From Flavihumibacter solisilvae (GTDB taxonomy: Bacteria; Bacteroidota; Bacteroidia; Chitinophagales; Chitinophagaceae): 64,000 bases of DNA. Every line of letters begins with the position of its first letter. Position 1 is the stretch's first letter. The notes below the pieces were generated by a model that made no database searches, was not told the DNA's origin, and was given only the letters and a program-made list of their open reading frames with translations. The position numbers were made by a program, and so were the translations under genes. This document shows positions 43,183 to 50,957 of this stretch, piece by piece. The DNA lies in the NCBI RefSeq assembly GCF_000814475.1, contig NZ_JSVC01000018.1, positions 62,001 to 126,000 of the forward strand, read 5' to 3'.

Positions 43183-44478
43183 ATGGTTCGCAAACTCATT
43201 GAGCTTGCGCTGCGCAACAGGCTTATCGTCCTGTTGCTGGCAGCAGCAATGTTCGCCTACGGCATATTTTCTATCCGGAAGAATCCTATCGACGCCATTC
43301 CTGACCTCAGCGAGAACCAGGTGATCGTGTTTACCGAATGGATGGGTCGAAGTCCACAGGTGATCGAAGACCAGGTGACCTACCCGCTGGTGAGCAACCT
43401 GCAGGGAATTCCGAATGTGCGCAACATCCGTGGTTCTTCCATGTTTGGCATGAGCTTCATCTACGTGATCTTCGACGATGATGTCGATACCTATTGGGCC
43501 AGGACCCGCGTACTGGAGCGACTGAATTTCGCGCAACGCCTGTTGCCGCAGGGTGTAACGCCAACGCTTGGTCCCGATGGTACAGGAGTTGGCCACATCT
43601 ACTGGTACCATCTCGATGCCCCGAAAATGGACCTTGGGGAGCAGCGTGCGCTGCAGGACTGGTACATCAAATTTGCCTTGCAGACAGTTCCCGGCGTTGC
43701 GGAAGTGGCATCTTTCGGTGGCTTTGAAAAGCAATACCAGCTGGTGATCGACCCGGTTAAGCTCCAGTACTATAACATCTCCATGATGGATGTGATGAAT
43801 AAGGTCCAGGCCAACAACAATGATGTAGGAGGACGAAAATTCGAAATGTCGGGGATGGCTTATATCATTCGTGGCCTGGGTTATATCCGCTCGCTTGAAG
43901 ACGTGGAGAATTTAGCCCTGGGCAATTACAAGGGTGTACCGGTACGGGTGCGCGACGTGGGCACGGTGCAGATGGGAGGAGATCTTCGGTTAGGCATTTT
44001 CGATATGGATGGGGAAGGGGAAGTGGTCGGCGGTATCGTAGTAATGCGATACAACGAGAATGCGAATAAAGTGATCGAAGCCGTAAAAGAAAAAATGGCT
44101 GAAGTGCAGAAGGGGCTGCCGGAAGGTGTGACATTCAAAACTTCCTATGACAGGAGCACGCTGATCCAGGAAGCGATCGCTTCAGTAAAGGCAACGCTGA
44201 TCGAAGAAATCATCGCTGTTTCCCTCATTGTCCTGTTATTCCTGTTCCACTGGCGAAGCGCATTGATCATTCTCATCCAGCTTCCTATTTCCGTTGCAGC
44301 CGGATTTATCCTGCTGGAAATGTTTGGCATCTCGTCCAATATCATGTCACTTACCGGTATTGCGTTGGCAATCGGGGTGGTAGTCGATGACGGTATTGTG
44401 ATGGTGGAAAACGCGTACAGGCATGTGAACGAAGCACAGGAACAAAAGATTTCAGGACAGTTAAAAGACTCAGTATGA
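43183..44478 (+). CDS. CusA/CzcA-family RND pump, N-terminal half (split gene)
   Basis: A 431-residue product equal to the first ~40% of a CusA-type heavy-metal RND pump: transmembrane helix 1 (LIVLLLAAAMFAYG), the first periplasmic half, then helices 2-4 ending with the proton-relay Asp pair in GVVVDDGIVMVENAYRHV. The frame stops at TGA 44476-44478 in the cytoplasmic loop after helix 4. The remainder is encoded in the -1 frame from an ATG overlapping this stop (ATGA). The combined length of 1072 residues is normal for CusA. Either two polypeptides assemble, or a one-base indel or sequencing error splits the gene. Confidence 0.85.
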   Translation: MVRKLIELALRNRLIVLLLAAAMFAYGIFSIRKNPIDAIPDLSENQVIVFTEWMGRSPQVIEDQVTYPLVSNLQGIPNVRNIRGSSMFGMSFIYVIFDDDVDTYWARTRVLERLNFAQRLLPQGVTPTLGPDGTGVGHIYWYHLDAPKMDLGEQRALQDWYIKFALQTVPGVAEVASFGGFEKQYQLVIDPVKLQYYNISMMDVMNKVQANNNDVGGRKFEMSGMAYIIRGLGYIRSLEDVENLALGNYKGVPVRVRDVGTVQMGGDLRLGIFDMDGEGEVVGGIVVMRYNENANKVIEAVKEKMAEVQKGLPEGVTFKTSYDRSTLIQEAIASVKATLIEEIIAVSLIVLLFLFHWRSALIILIQLPISVAAGFILLEMFGISSNIMSLTGIALAIGVVVDDGIVMVENAYRHVNEAQEQKISGQLKDSV

Positions 44479-46400
44479 CAAAGTGGTTCAGCCGTGAAAA
44501 GGATCCGCTTAACGAAGCGGAAAAAATGGCCGTGATAGAAAAGTCTTCCAAACAGGTTGGCCCGGGGGTATTTTATTCAACGATTATCGTGGTGGCTTCC
44601 TTTCTCCCGGTCTTCCTGCTTACAGGAATGGAAGGCAAATTATTTCACCCGTTAGCATGGACAAAAACATACATTCTGTTGATTGACGCAGTGCTTGCAG
44701 TAACGTTGACACCTGTGCTGATCAGCCTGATGTTGAAAGGAAGACTGAAACCAGAAAGCGCCAACCCGATAACTCGTACGCTCGAAAATATTTATACGCC
44801 AATTCTCAAATGGTGCCTGAAATGGCGGAAGACGATCATCGGGATAAATCTCCTGGCTCTTGCAATTGGAATTGTTATGATGACCCGGTTGGGATCCGAA
44901 TTCATGCCGCCGCTCGATGAGGGGTCGCTGTTATTCATGCCTGTAACCCTTCCCGACGTTTCCAACTCGGAAGCGAAGCGTCTTCTGCAGGTTCAGGATA
45001 AACTGATCCGTACTGTTCCTGAAGTTGAGCATGTGCTGGGGAAAGCAGGTCGCGCGAATACCGCAACGGATAACTCGCCGATCAGCATGATTGAAACGAT
45101 CATTTTGCTGAAGCCGGCAGATAAATGGCGAAAAGGCATCAGCAAGGATGATATCATCAATGAGCTGAACGCCAAACTGCAGATCCCGGGCGTAACGAAT
45201 GGCTGGACCCAGCCCATCATTAACCGGATCAATATGTTGTCGACGGGCATCCGTACCGACGTGGGACTGAAGGTGTATGGTCAGAACCTCGACAGCATTT
45301 ATGCCTTCTCTCAAACCATCAAGAAACAACTGGAAGGAATAGATGGAATCAAGGACCTGTATGTTGAACCGATCACCGGTGGTAAATACATTGATATTGT
45401 CATCAGGCGGGAAGAGATCGGCAGGTATGGGTTGAGCATTGATGATGTGAATGCAGTGATTGAAACAGCATTGGGCGGGATGAAACTCACGACTACAATC
45501 GAAGGGCGGCAACGGTTTTCCGTGAACGCCAGGTATGGCCAGGATTTCCGGAACAACCTGGAAGCACTGAAAAGACTACAGGTGCAGACAATGGAATTCG
45601 GGCCGGTCCCGCTTTCCGCGGTTGCGGAGGTCAGGTTGAGTGATGGTCCACCCATGATCAATTCTGAAAACGCCATGCTTCGTGGAACAGTGCTCTTCAA
45701 CGTACGGGAGCGCGACCTGGGAAGCACTGTCAAAGAGGCGAGGAGTAAACTGAACCAGTTGATCAGCCGGTTGCCAAAAGGATATTTCCTGGAATGGAGC
45801 GGGCAGTGGGAAAACCAGATCCGCGCCAACCAGACTCTTAAGATGATCCTGCCCATTGTGTTGCTGATCATTTTTATCGTCCTGTATTTCACTTATCATT
45901 CGCTCAAGGAAGCATTGCTCACTATGGTAACCGTTCCGTTCGCTTTGATCGGCGGCGTATTCATGGTGTATTTCTATGGCATTAATTTATCGGTTGCTGT
46001 TGCGGTTGGTTTCATCGCTTTGTTTGGGATGGCAATAGAAACTGCCATGCTCATGACCATCTACCTGAATGAAGCAATGGAAAAGATGGTGGCTGAGCAC
46101 GGAAACTCGAGGGAAACACTTACCCCGAAAATCATCAGGCAATATGTAGTGGAAGGTTCAGCCAAAAGATTACGGCCAAAACTCATGACCGTGTCCGTGA
46201 GCCTTTTTGGCCTCATTCCAATTCTGTGGGCTACAGGAGTAGGCAGTGATATTATGCGACCCATAACAGTGCCCCTGATCGGTGGTACCATTTCATCAAC
46301 CATTTATGTACTGCTGATCACGCCGGTGATCTTTGAGATCATCAAGGAAAGAGAATTAAAACGTAACGGTAAAATAGAACTGATCGATGTTAAAGAATAA
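44475..46400 (+). CDS. CusA/CzcA-family RND pump, C-terminal half (split gene)
   Basis: A 641-residue product carrying the rest of CusA: the loop (SREKDPLNEAEKMAVIEKSSKQVG), helices 5-6 (VFYSTIIVVASFLPVFLLTG), the second periplasmic half with GSEFMPPLDEGSLLFMPVTLP, and helices 7-12. It lies in the -1 frame relative to the N-terminal half and its ATG overlaps the upstream TGA by one nucleotide step, so ribosomes ending the first half could restart here. Upstream in this frame the reading continues openly for some codons, which also allows a frameshift explanation. Overlaps the cusC-like gene by 14 bp. Confidence 0.85.
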   Translation: MTKWFSREKDPLNEAEKMAVIEKSSKQVGPGVFYSTIIVVASFLPVFLLTGMEGKLFHPLAWTKTYILLIDAVLAVTLTPVLISLMLKGRLKPESANPITRTLENIYTPILKWCLKWRKTIIGINLLALAIGIVMMTRLGSEFMPPLDEGSLLFMPVTLPDVSNSEAKRLLQVQDKLIRTVPEVEHVLGKAGRANTATDNSPISMIETIILLKPADKWRKGISKDDIINELNAKLQIPGVTNGWTQPIINRINMLSTGIRTDVGLKVYGQNLDSIYAFSQTIKKQLEGIDGIKDLYVEPITGGKYIDIVIRREEIGRYGLSIDDVNAVIETALGGMKLTTTIEGRQRFSVNARYGQDFRNNLEALKRLQVQTMEFGPVPLSAVAEVRLSDGPPMINSENAMLRGTVLFNVRERDLGSTVKEARSKLNQLISRLPKGYFLEWSGQWENQIRANQTLKMILPIVLLIIFIVLYFTYHSLKEALLTMVTVPFALIGGVFMVYFYGINLSVAVAVGFIALFGMAIETAMLMTIYLNEAMEKMVAEHGNSRETLTPKIIRQYVVEGSAKRLRPKLMTVSVSLFGLIPILWATGVGSDIMRPITVPLIGGTISSTIYVLLITPVIFEIIKERELKRNGKIELIDVKE

Positions 46401-47655
46401 ACTTTTATGCCTCGCAGTTATGTTGCTTGCTGCACACATGGCAAATGCGCAGGTAGTGAAACTGGAAAGCATCCTCGACAGTATCCGGGCTGTGCACCCG
46501 GTTATAAAGATGTATGATTACGAGATCCGGTCGATGGACGCGGCCGCAAAAGGTGCACGGAGCTGGATGCCACCTGAATTCAGCAGCGGACTGTGGATGG
46601 TGCCTTACGATCCTTCGCGCTGGAAAAAAATGGATGATGGCATGGGCGGAACAACAGAGGGGATGGGACAGTACATGATCGGAGGCCAGCAAATGTTTCC
46701 TAGCAGGAAAAAACTTGATGCCGACGCAAAGTATATGGAAACGATGTCCTCCGTCGAAAAGGAAAAGAAAAATGCCACGCTGAACGAACTGGTTAATGAT
46801 GCGAAACAATTGTATTATGAATGGCTGGTATTGAAAAAAAGACAGTCCATTCTCGAACAGAATGAAAAGCTGCTGGATTTCATGATTAAGAATGCAGAGA
46901 TCCGTTATCGCAACGGCCTGGAGAAGATCAATGCCTATTACAAGGCAAAGGCGGCACTTGGCAACATCCAGAACATGCGGCTGATGGCTGATAATGACAT
47001 CCGGGAAAAGCGCATCCGGATCAACGCGCTGATGAACCGAAATGTTATGACTGATTTCGAAATCGATACAGCATACATATTGACCGATTATTCTTCCATG
47101 GCTTTTGACAGTACCTTGTTTTACGGGAACCGGAGTGACCTGAAAGCTGTTGACAACCAGATCAACCTCACATACCTGAAACAGGAAACGGAGAAACAAA
47201 GTCTTCGTCCGCAATTCGGCGTCAGGTACGAGCATATGTTCGGTTTCGGGGGACTCCCTATGCAGTATTCGGTCATGGGAATGCTGAAACTCCCTATGGC
47301 CCGGTGGTCATCCAAAATGAACCGCGCGAATATGGAAAGTCTCCGCCTGAAAGCAACTGCACTTCAATCGCAGAAAGAAATGATGCTGAATGAATACAGC
47401 GGAATGGCCTATGGCATGCGCAATGAACTGGAGCTTAAAAGGAAACAGCTGCAGTTGTACGATTCCAGTATTGTTCCGGCATTGCAGAACAACTATAAGA
47501 TCATGCAGCTGGGATATGAACAGAACACGGAAGAATTATTCATGTTGTTTGATGCCTGGGAGACATTATACATGGCAAGGATTGAACAGTTAGAATTGCT
47601 CGGCCAGGCACTGAAACTACAGGTCTCAATTGAAAGATTAATCGAACAGAAATGA
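46387..47655 (+). CDS. TolC-like outer-membrane efflux protein (CusC-like)
   Basis: A 422-residue outer-membrane factor with a signal peptide of ~22 residues (ends ANAQ). It is mostly long alpha-helices (for example residues 115-215 and 310-420, coiled-coil pattern), as in TolC/CusC tunnels. A Met-rich stretch (DDGMGGTTEGMGQYMIGGQQM, near residues 77-97) and another (MFGFGGLPMQYSVMGML) are unusual for TolC and could bind copper; this is inference. It overlaps both neighbours (14 bp and 4 bp), so it belongs to the efflux operon. Confidence 0.88.
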   Translation: MLKNKLLCLAVMLLAAHMANAQVVKLESILDSIRAVHPVIKMYDYEIRSMDAAAKGARSWMPPEFSSGLWMVPYDPSRWKKMDDGMGGTTEGMGQYMIGGQQMFPSRKKLDADAKYMETMSSVEKEKKNATLNELVNDAKQLYYEWLVLKKRQSILEQNEKLLDFMIKNAEIRYRNGLEKINAYYKAKAALGNIQNMRLMADNDIREKRIRINALMNRNVMTDFEIDTAYILTDYSSMAFDSTLFYGNRSDLKAVDNQINLTYLKQETEKQSLRPQFGVRYEHMFGFGGLPMQYSVMGMLKLPMARWSSKMNRANMESLRLKATALQSQKEMMLNEYSGMAYGMRNELELKRKQLQLYDSSIVPALQNNYKIMQLGYEQNTEELFMLFDAWETLYMARIEQLELLGQALKLQVSIERLIEQK

Positions 47656-48782
47656 AAACAGCATTGATCGCTTTAACAATTTTTGTCACGGCGCTTTCCT
47701 GCAAAGACAGTAATGATGAACATGCCGGTCACGTGGAGCAGGTTACCGTTTCGGATTCGGGCCTGGACGCGCTTGTTCGTCCGACGGATGAGTTCGTGCT
47801 CTCAGGAATCGCTGTAACCACCATGCAAAAGCATGAGGAACAGATCGAGATCGAAGCTTTAGGAAGTATCGCCTATGATACGAAGGAAACAGGAAGTATT
47901 GCTGCCCGGGCTTCCGGCAGGATCGAGAGACTGTATGTTCGCTACCGTTACCAGAAGATCCGGAAAGGCCAGCATATCATGGATATCTACAGTCCCGAGG
48001 TACTTACCGCCCAGCAGAACCTCTTATTCCTGTTAAAGAATGATCCTGCAAACAACAGCCTTGTTGAAGCAGCCAAAGAGCGGCTGATACTACTGGGAAT
48101 GAGCAGCCAGCAATTGCAGCAGGTGATCAGGTCTGGCAAGGCTTCACCGGTTGTGGCCGTGTACAGTGGCTACGGCGGGCACATTCATGAGGCAGCGAAC
48201 GGTACTATGGAGGACGAAGCAGGGAAGATGAAGGACATCTCCCTGTTAACAGCAGAACTGTCTGTTAAGGAAGGCATGTACCTGCAGAAAGGCCAATCGG
48301 TCTTCTCCATTTTCAACCCTGATCGCGCCTGGGTGCTGTTGAATATTTATGGTGAAAGCCAGTCCCTGGTCAGGACCGGCAACACGGTAAGGATTGTGCC
48401 TGAAACGGTGCCGGGAAAAGATTTCAGGGCGAAGATCGATTTCATTGAACCCTTTTACCGGAAGGAAAATAAAACACTTACGGCGCGTGTCCATTTTGAT
48501 AACAGTGAACTCCGGATCCCAATCGGCAGCCAGGTGCGGGCAACTGTTTTTGGAAACACCCGTGATGCCTCCTGGCTGCCTAAGGAAGCTGTTCTTTCGC
48601 TGGGACTGAAACAGGTCGTCTTCCGCCGGGTGGGTGATGGTTTCCGTGCCCAGGCAATCAGTACAGGCATATCCAATAAACAGTATGTCCAGGTACTGGA
48701 AGGTTTGGATGAAACAGACTCTGTTGCTATAAATGCACAATACCTGATGGACAGCGAAAGCTTCATAAAAATCAAGCAATGA
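47652..48782 (+). CDS. RND periplasmic adaptor (CusB-like), first copy
   Basis: A 376-residue lipoprotein membrane-fusion protein: lipobox ALSC with C17, short His/Asp-rich stretch (SNDEHAGHVEQ), barrel-sandwich hybrid domain (ASGRIERLYVRYRYQKIRKGQ near 90), a helical hairpin (QQNLLFLLKNDPANNS), a second lipoyl half and beta-barrel (EGMYLQKGQSVFSIF near 205). It connects the pump to the outer-membrane channel and in CusB hands metal to the pump. ATGA-type overlaps on both sides. Paralogue of the next gene. Confidence 0.87.
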   Translation: MKTALIALTIFVTALSCKDSNDEHAGHVEQVTVSDSGLDALVRPTDEFVLSGIAVTTMQKHEEQIEIEALGSIAYDTKETGSIAARASGRIERLYVRYRYQKIRKGQHIMDIYSPEVLTAQQNLLFLLKNDPANNSLVEAAKERLILLGMSSQQLQQVIRSGKASPVVAVYSGYGGHIHEAANGTMEDEAGKMKDISLLTAELSVKEGMYLQKGQSVFSIFNPDRAWVLLNIYGESQSLVRTGNTVRIVPETVPGKDFRAKIDFIEPFYRKENKTLTARVHFDNSELRIPIGSQVRATVFGNTRDASWLPKEAVLSLGLKQVVFRRVGDGFRAQAISTGISNKQYVQVLEGLDETDSVAINAQYLMDSESFIKIKQ

Positions 48783-49990
48783 TGTTACGGTCAATACAAC
48801 TTATATTTTTACTGGTGGCAGTCCTGTTGACAGCTGCTTCGTGCCGCGAGAAGAAATCCGCGCAGGTTGATCCCGATGTATATTATACCTGTTCCATGGA
48901 TCCGCAGGTAGTTGAATATAAACCCGGCAAATGTCCCATCTGCAAAATGGACCTGACACCGGTAAAGAAGCGGAACGGGGAGAAGAAGGATGAGATCCAG
49001 TTAAGTGAGCAGCAGATCAGGCTGGGAAATATTGTTACGGACACCATACGAAATGGTAAAATAGGAGACAGGATGGTGTTGACAGGCACACTGAATTTCA
49101 ACCAGATGAAAAGCAGGGCGGTCAGTTCCCGGGTTATGGGAAGGATTGAAAAACTATACTTCCGCAACCAGGGAGACTATGTAAAAAAGGGAGCACCGTT
49201 GGCGGATATCTATAGTGAAGAGTTGAACGCTGCAAAGCAGGAATACCTGCTCGCCCTCGACAGGGCGAATGCATTCAAGGATGAGACAGCCATCGACTTT
49301 GGGCAATTGCTTCAAAGTGCCCGTAATAAACTGCAGTTATGGGGAATGACCAATGCCCAGCTTGCCGTGCTTGAAAAAACACGCAATGCAGGAACGGTAA
49401 CCACTTTCTTCAGCACTGCAGAAGGTTATGTAGCAGAGCTGGCGCTACGAGAGGGGGATTACGTAATGGAGGGTGGTACAATTGTAAAACTGGTAGACCT
49501 TTCGGAACTCTGGGCAGAAGCGCAGGTGTATTCATCACAACTTGCACAGATCGACAGGAACAGTGTTGCTACTGTGCAATTGGTTGGGGACGAAGACAAA
49601 GAGGTGACCGGCAAGATCGACCTGGTCAACCCGGAGGTCAGCCCGGAAACCCGGATCAACCTATTACGGGTATCCATACCTAACCCCGGTAATCGTTTCA
49701 AACCCGGGATGCCTGTGTATGTTGTCCTGCAAAGTCCGGCGCGTAACACGCTCAGTCTTCCCGTTGATGCTGTGATCCGCGACGGAACGGCAGCAACGGT
49801 CTGGTTGCGCACCGGTAAAAGCAGTTTCAAAAATGTAATGGTAAAGACTGGAATGGAAAGCGGCGATCGCATTGAGATCCTTTCCGGACTTTCGTCCGGT
49901 GATGCTGTTGTAACTTCCGGGGCCTATTTATTAAACAGTGAATATATTTTTAAGAAAGGATCGGATCCCATGACGGGCCACAATCACTAA
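48779..49990 (+). CDS. RND periplasmic adaptor (CusB-like), second copy with metal-binding N-terminus
   Basis: A 403-residue lipoprotein adaptor (C22 in TAASC). Residues 35-62 form a heavy-metal-binding domain: YTCSMDPQV and KCPICKMDLTPV, with C38, M40, C52, C55 and M57 as candidate ligands. The barrel-sandwich (SSRVMGRIEKLYFRNQGDYV), helical hairpin and beta-barrel follow. It differs from the first adaptor, which lacks this domain. Two unlike adaptors for one pump recall TriAB-type pairs; whether they form a mixed ring is unknown. Ends 16 bp before the DUF2911 gene. Confidence 0.88.
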   Translation: MMLRSIQLIFLLVAVLLTAASCREKKSAQVDPDVYYTCSMDPQVVEYKPGKCPICKMDLTPVKKRNGEKKDEIQLSEQQIRLGNIVTDTIRNGKIGDRMVLTGTLNFNQMKSRAVSSRVMGRIEKLYFRNQGDYVKKGAPLADIYSEELNAAKQEYLLALDRANAFKDETAIDFGQLLQSARNKLQLWGMTNAQLAVLEKTRNAGTVTTFFSTAEGYVAELALREGDYVMEGGTIVKLVDLSELWAEAQVYSSQLAQIDRNSVATVQLVGDEDKEVTGKIDLVNPEVSPETRINLLRVSIPNPGNRFKPGMPVYVVLQSPARNTLSLPVDAVIRDGTAATVWLRTGKSSFKNVMVKTGMESGDRIEILSGLSSGDAVVTSGAYLLNSEYIFKKGSDPMTGHNH

Positions 49991-50006
49991 AACAACAATC
50001 AACCAT

Positions 50007-50579
50007 ATGAACTTCTCTGCTTTGAAATCATTAATTCTTGTCATTTTAGTTATTGCTGGCTTCAGTGCAAGCGCACAGACCTCGGGTGAGGTATGTTATA
50101 ATCCAAACCTCGTGAAGGACAGCAGTAAAAAAAGTATTAAGTCAATGGCCTTTTCGGTTCTAAAGAGTGATAGCATTAAGATCGTTTACCATTCGCCTGG
50201 CGTTCGCAAAAGAGTGATCTGGGGCGGACTGGTTCCTTACGACGAAGTATGGGTAACCGGCGCGCATGATGCAACTACTCTTGAAATGCCATTTCCTTTT
50301 ATTGTAAATGGAAAAGAGATTCCCGCTGGCAAATACGCCCTGTTCACTATCCCGGGTAAAAAGACATGGACATTCATCATCAATAAAAACTGGGAACAGC
50401 ACCTGGCTTCAGAATATGACGAAAAAGACGATGTGATTCGCATCCAGGTTAAGCCGGCAAAAGTTTCGCACACGGAAAGGCTGCAGTACTTCATAGACAC
50501 AGATCCTGCTGGTAAAGGCTCGATCTATGTTGCCTGGGAAAATCAGCGGGTAGGATTTCCGTTCAGTGTGAAGAAATAA
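50007..50579 (+). CDS. DUF2911 exported protein
   Basis: A 190-residue periplasmic protein, signal peptide ~24 residues (ends ASAQ). The DUF2911 beta-sandwich shows the family strings YHSPGVRKRVIWGGLVPYDEVW, GANxAT-like GAHDATTLE, GKEIPAGKYALFTIPG and IINKNWEQH. No function is established. It is probably co-transcribed with the efflux genes (16-bp spacing). Confidence 0.85.
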   Translation: MNFSALKSLILVILVIAGFSASAQTSGEVCYNPNLVKDSSKKSIKSMAFSVLKSDSIKIVYHSPGVRKRVIWGGLVPYDEVWVTGAHDATTLEMPFPFIVNGKEIPAGKYALFTIPGKKTWTFIINKNWEQHLASEYDEKDDVIRIQVKPAKVSHTERLQYFIDTDPAGKGSIYVAWENQRVGFPFSVKK

Positions 50580-50591
50580 TTTGTAATTGCC

Positions 50592-50599
50592 TATTTTTG
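50592..50599 (+). promoter_or_regulatory. -7 box of the DUF6660-like gene
   Basis: TATTTTTG is a perfect -7 match ending 4 bases before the GTG start at 50604. It may drive the DUF6660-like gene and the TonB receptor separately from the efflux genes. No -33 element was found. Confidence 0.4.
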
Positions 50600-50603
50600 C
50601 CCG

Positions 50604-50903
50604 GTGAAAAAAATCCTGGCTTTCATATTGTTCAGCGTTATTGCAATTGCGGTGTTTACACCCTGCTGTACTGATGATTGCCAGGAAAATGCCACCACAC
50701 AACAGGAAGCTGCCAAAAAGAATCTTGAAGGCAATTGTTCGCCTTTCTTTGCCTGTGGTGGCTGTCATGGCTTTGCACCGGCTATTTCAATCATTCATGT
50801 TTCCACACCACCAGGAGCTCTGCGGGAATATTTCATTATTGACCATTCAACAACTTTTCCGCCACACGCCGATATTCCGTGGCAACCCCCGCGGAATGCC
50901 TGA
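50604..50903 (+). CDS. DUF6660-like small Cys-rich exported protein
   Basis: A 99-residue protein with a hydrophobic N-terminus (MKKILAFILFSVIAIAVFT) followed by Cys residues C21, C22, C26, C45, C51, C54 and H55 (CSPFFACGGCHG), and a C-terminus ending IPWQPPRNA. Order and tail resemble small Bacteroidota proteins of the DUF6660 type found beside metal efflux genes and TonB receptors; assignment is from memory of that pattern. Probably a periplasmic metal-binding protein. GTG start. An overlapping frame 50641-50922 is out of phase and rejected. Confidence 0.6.
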   Translation: MKKILAFILFSVIAIAVFTPCCTDDCQENATTQQEAAKKNLEGNCSPFFACGGCHGFAPAISIIHVSTPPGALREYFIIDHSTTFPPHADIPWQPPRNA

Positions 50904-50957
50904 TTTTTCCATAGGCATGTAAATTTTATTAATCGCGTAAGCCATCGTTTTTAACAG

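Noticed and set aside
42733-43734. 333-residue minus-strand reading frame opposite the DUF3347 and cusA genes
   Set aside because: Overlaps two confident plus-strand genes over its whole length, has no family resemblance and is His-rich in the way antisense frames of this codon usage usually are.
44463-44466. Programmed -1 frameshift site in cusA
   Set aside because: Only an A4 run is present; there is no X XXY YYZ heptamer in frame and no obvious downstream pseudoknot. Restart at the ATGA or a sequence error explains it better.
46405-47235. 276-residue minus-strand frame opposite the CusC-like gene
   Set aside because: Pure antisense of a conserved gene; many His/Phe/Ile codons come from complement bias.
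50641-50922. Alternative frame overlapping the DUF6660-like gene
   Set aside because: Out of phase; the other frame has a signal peptide and Cys pattern, and a -7 box placed for its GTG start.
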